DNA of 25,487 nucleotides from Limnoraphis robusta CS-951 (lineage in GTDB: Bacteria; Cyanobacteriota; Cyanobacteriia; Cyanobacteriales; Microcoleaceae). The notes beneath the pieces are model-generated. The model saw nothing but the letters and a program-made list of their open reading frames with translations. It did no database searches and was not told the DNA's origin. The stretch's first letter is position 1, and each line of letters opens with the position of its first letter. A program made the translations under genes and the position numbers. The stretch is taken from assembly GCF_000972705.2 (NCBI RefSeq), contig NZ_LATL02000149.1:1-25487 (forward strand). Direction: 5' to 3'. Shown piece after piece: positions 23,960 to 25,487 of the stretch.

Positions 23960-25204
23960 TGCTTCAATAAATCCCATTCAATGGCTTATGGGTTCGTTAC
24001 CTACCAAACGGCTTATCTCAAAGCGAATTATCCCGTTGAATATATGGCAGCCTTGCTAACAGAAAATAGCGATAATACCGACAAAGTACAAAAATATATT
24101 GACTCCTGTCAACGGAGTTTAAAAATTGATGTAATTCCCCCAGATGTGAATCGTTCGGAAGTAGATTTCACACCTTTTGAGGGTAAAATTATCTTTGGCT
24201 TATCTGCAATAAAAAATGTCGGAGAATCCGCGATTGAAAATATTTTAGTGGCTCGAAGAACCGGGGGTAAATTTAAGGATTTGGCTGATTTTTGTAGCCG
24301 GATAAACTTGCAATTTGTGAATAGCCGTGCTTTGGAATCTTTAATTAAATGCGGTGCTTTAGATAGTCTGAACAAAAATAGAAAACAGGCGATTGATCAC
24401 TTAAATTCTTTAATTCCTTGGGCGCAAGGAAAAGCTAAAGATAAAGAAATTGGTCAGGGTAGTATTTTTGATTTATTAGGAGGAAACACCACAACGAATA
24501 CCAACGAAGACGCACCTAAACCTCAACCAACTGATGATTTTTCGACTCAAGAAAAGTTACAACTTGAGAAGGAATTACTCGGGTTCTATGTTTCTGAACA
24601 TCCTCTCAAATCTGTAATTAAAGCCTATCCTGTCGAAGATGCAATTACTTTACAAGATTTAGCGGAACACAAAGGAAAAAAAGTTAAAGTATTTTTGGTG
24701 ATTGTAGAAGTCAAGCGCCATGTTACCAAGAAAGGGGAAACGATGGCTTTTCTAAAAGTTGAGGATATGAGCGGACAAGCGGAAGCGATTGTTTTCCCCA
24801 GAACTTTTCAAGAGATTCTAACTTCTCTCGAAGAAAACAAGTCTTTCTTGGTAACGGGTAAAGTCGATAAGCAGGAGGAGAAAATTCAGCTTATTATTGA
24901 GGAAGCGGAATCCGTTGAACACCTTTTGCAAAGCGTAAAACCTACCGAAAAACTACCCTCAGTTAGACTCTACCTAACACCCGAAGAAATCGAACAAACA
25001 TCAAAATTAGATAATCTGAAAACGATTTTAGAGGATTATAATGGAAACCCAGACCAGAAAAAATACCCCGTTGAAGCAGTCGTCTCCAACCAATATTTAG
25101 TCAGATTTGGTTCTCGTTTTTGGGTCGAAGATCGAGAAGGAATTGTTGATCGCCTCAAAAGTAGTCAATTTCAAGCGAGTATTTTTAACGATGACCGAAA
25201 ATAA
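23852..25204 (+). CDS. dnaE-C: DNA polymerase III alpha subunit, C-terminal half with split intein C
   Basis: This 450-residue protein begins with a 36-residue C-intein followed by the 414-residue C-extein of the polymerase. The extein starts at Cys37, in CFNKSHSMAYGFVTYQTAYL, the well-known DnaE splice junction. It continues through the helix-hairpin-helix region and ends with an OB-fold (VKVFLVIVEVKRHVTKK, then MSGQAEAIVFPR). Spliced to dnaE-N it would give a polymerase of about 1,204 residues, a normal cyanobacterial DnaE. The gene has its own ribosome site and lies downstream of its partner, so co-transcription would keep the two halves equimolar, which is inference. An IS hairpin begins only about 13 bp after the stop. 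Confidence 0.96.
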   Translation: MVKIVSRKSLGSQTVYDIGVEKDHNFLLKNGSIASNCFNKSHSMAYGFVTYQTAYLKANYPVEYMAALLTENSDNTDKVQKYIDSCQRSLKIDVIPPDVNRSEVDFTPFEGKIIFGLSAIKNVGESAIENILVARRTGGKFKDLADFCSRINLQFVNSRALESLIKCGALDSLNKNRKQAIDHLNSLIPWAQGKAKDKEIGQGSIFDLLGGNTTTNTNEDAPKPQPTDDFSTQEKLQLEKELLGFYVSEHPLKSVIKAYPVEDAITLQDLAEHKGKKVKVFLVIVEVKRHVTKKGETMAFLKVEDMSGQAEAIVFPRTFQEILTSLEENKSFLVTGKVDKQEEKIQLIIEEAESVEHLLQSVKPTEKLPSVRLYLTPEEIEQTSKLDNLKTILEDYNGNPDQKKYPVEAVVSNQYLVRFGSRFWVEDREGIVDRLKSSQFQASIFNDDRK

Positions 25205-25217
25205 TGGGATACAAGCC

Positions 25218-25242
25218 CCGTCCTTCTAGGACGGCTTTTTTT
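25218..25242 (+). terminator. CCGTCCT/AGGACGG hairpin with T-run: dnaE-C terminator and IS200-type end
   Basis: A 7-bp perfect stem, CCGTCCT (25218-25224) and AGGACGG (25228-25234), with loop TCT is followed by seven T residues (25236-25242). This is a good intrinsic terminator for dnaE-C. The CAAGCCCCGTCCTTCTAGG sequence is also the hairpin end typical of cyanobacterial IS200/IS605 elements. The tnpA stop codon (25226-25228) lies inside it. Confidence 0.75.
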
Positions 25243-25487
25243 GATTCTTAATGTATTGAATCAGTACGTCAATAGGTGCGCCGCCAACGGAGATAGCAAA
25301 ATAACTAGGACTCCACAAAGCTGTTTTACCATATGGTTTTTCAACCCTGCTTGCCCATAACGGCGACTTGAAACACCTTTTAAGGCGTTCACAATTTTAG
25401 ACACAGAAAGTTTGGGAGGGTATTCAATCAATGCGTGTATGTGTTCATCCTCGCCATTGATTTCTAAGATTTGAAAGTTCATTTGTG
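25226..25487 (-). pseudogene. tnpA: IS200/IS605-family TnpA transposase, frameshifted and cut by the window edge
   Basis: This is the 3' part of a Y1 (HUH) single-strand transposase. In the first frame it reads EINGEDEHIHALIEYPPKL, with the HUH histidines (HIH), then SVSKIVNALKGVSSRRYG. After a one-frame shift near 25345-25350 the other frame continues VEKPYGKTALWSPSYFAISV, then GGAPIDVLIQYIKNQ with the catalytic tyrosine, ending at TAG (25226-25228). Each frame alone lacks one half of the active site, so the gene is probably inactive unless recoded. The N-terminus and left end of the element lie beyond the window. Confidence 0.85.

Overview
The window is cyanobacterial chromosome. The evidence is a split dnaE gene carrying the DnaE split intein, a fused panC-cmk gene, two PspA/IM30 paralogues (one with the Vipp1 C-terminal tail), the phylloquinone genes menB and menD, and many HIP1 octamers (GCGATCGC, for example at 873, 1186, 1220, 1315, 1602, 6769, 14411 and 20292). 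Abundant short dispersed repeats (AGAAAC/GTTTCT hairpins, GGCGGGTT elements, CAGTGACCAGT minisatellites) suggest a large, repeat-rich genome, perhaps a filamentous species. Genus cannot be fixed from this sequence alone.

Layout. 1-1.9 kb: moaE (molybdenum cofactor), then a UPF0175/PIN-domain toxin-antitoxin pair. The pair is flanked by direct repeats that include relics of the 5' end of a cyanobacterial TPR/CHAT-type gene. 1.98-6.57 kb: a co-directional cassette of three genes, a NurA-family nuclease, a HerA-family hexameric ATPase and an SPPY-type DNA methyltransferase, perhaps with a small trailing ORF. I read this as a candidate DNA-modification-guarded defence system. 6.8-11.0 kb, minus strand: polysaccharide deacetylase, PanC/Cmk fusion and an RlpA-like protein. 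11.3-13.4 kb, plus strand: purM and menB. 13.4-14.46 kb: a gene-poor stretch with repeats, a small Cys-rich protein gene on the minus strand, and a segment with promoter, stem and T-run that could be a non-coding RNA. 14.46-18.7 kb: a DciA-like (DUF721) gene divergent from a SPOR-like membrane protein gene, followed by pspA, a 37-bp minisatellite, vipp1 and a small membrane protein gene. 18.7-20.8 kb: a glutaredoxin gene convergent with menD, the stop codons overlapping. 21.0-25.2 kb: dnaE-N with the N-intein and dnaE-C with the C-intein, side by side on the same strand. 25.2 kb to the end: the 3' end of a frameshifted IS200/IS605 tnpA whose terminal hairpin sits just behind dnaE-C.

The two most notable points are the nurA-herA-methyltransferase cassette beside a toxin-antitoxin pair (a small defence island), and the adjacency of the two split dnaE halves. 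In Synechocystis PCC 6803 these halves lie hundreds of kilobases apart on opposite strands; here only 173 bp separates them. Most of the remaining genes are ordinary housekeeping genes.
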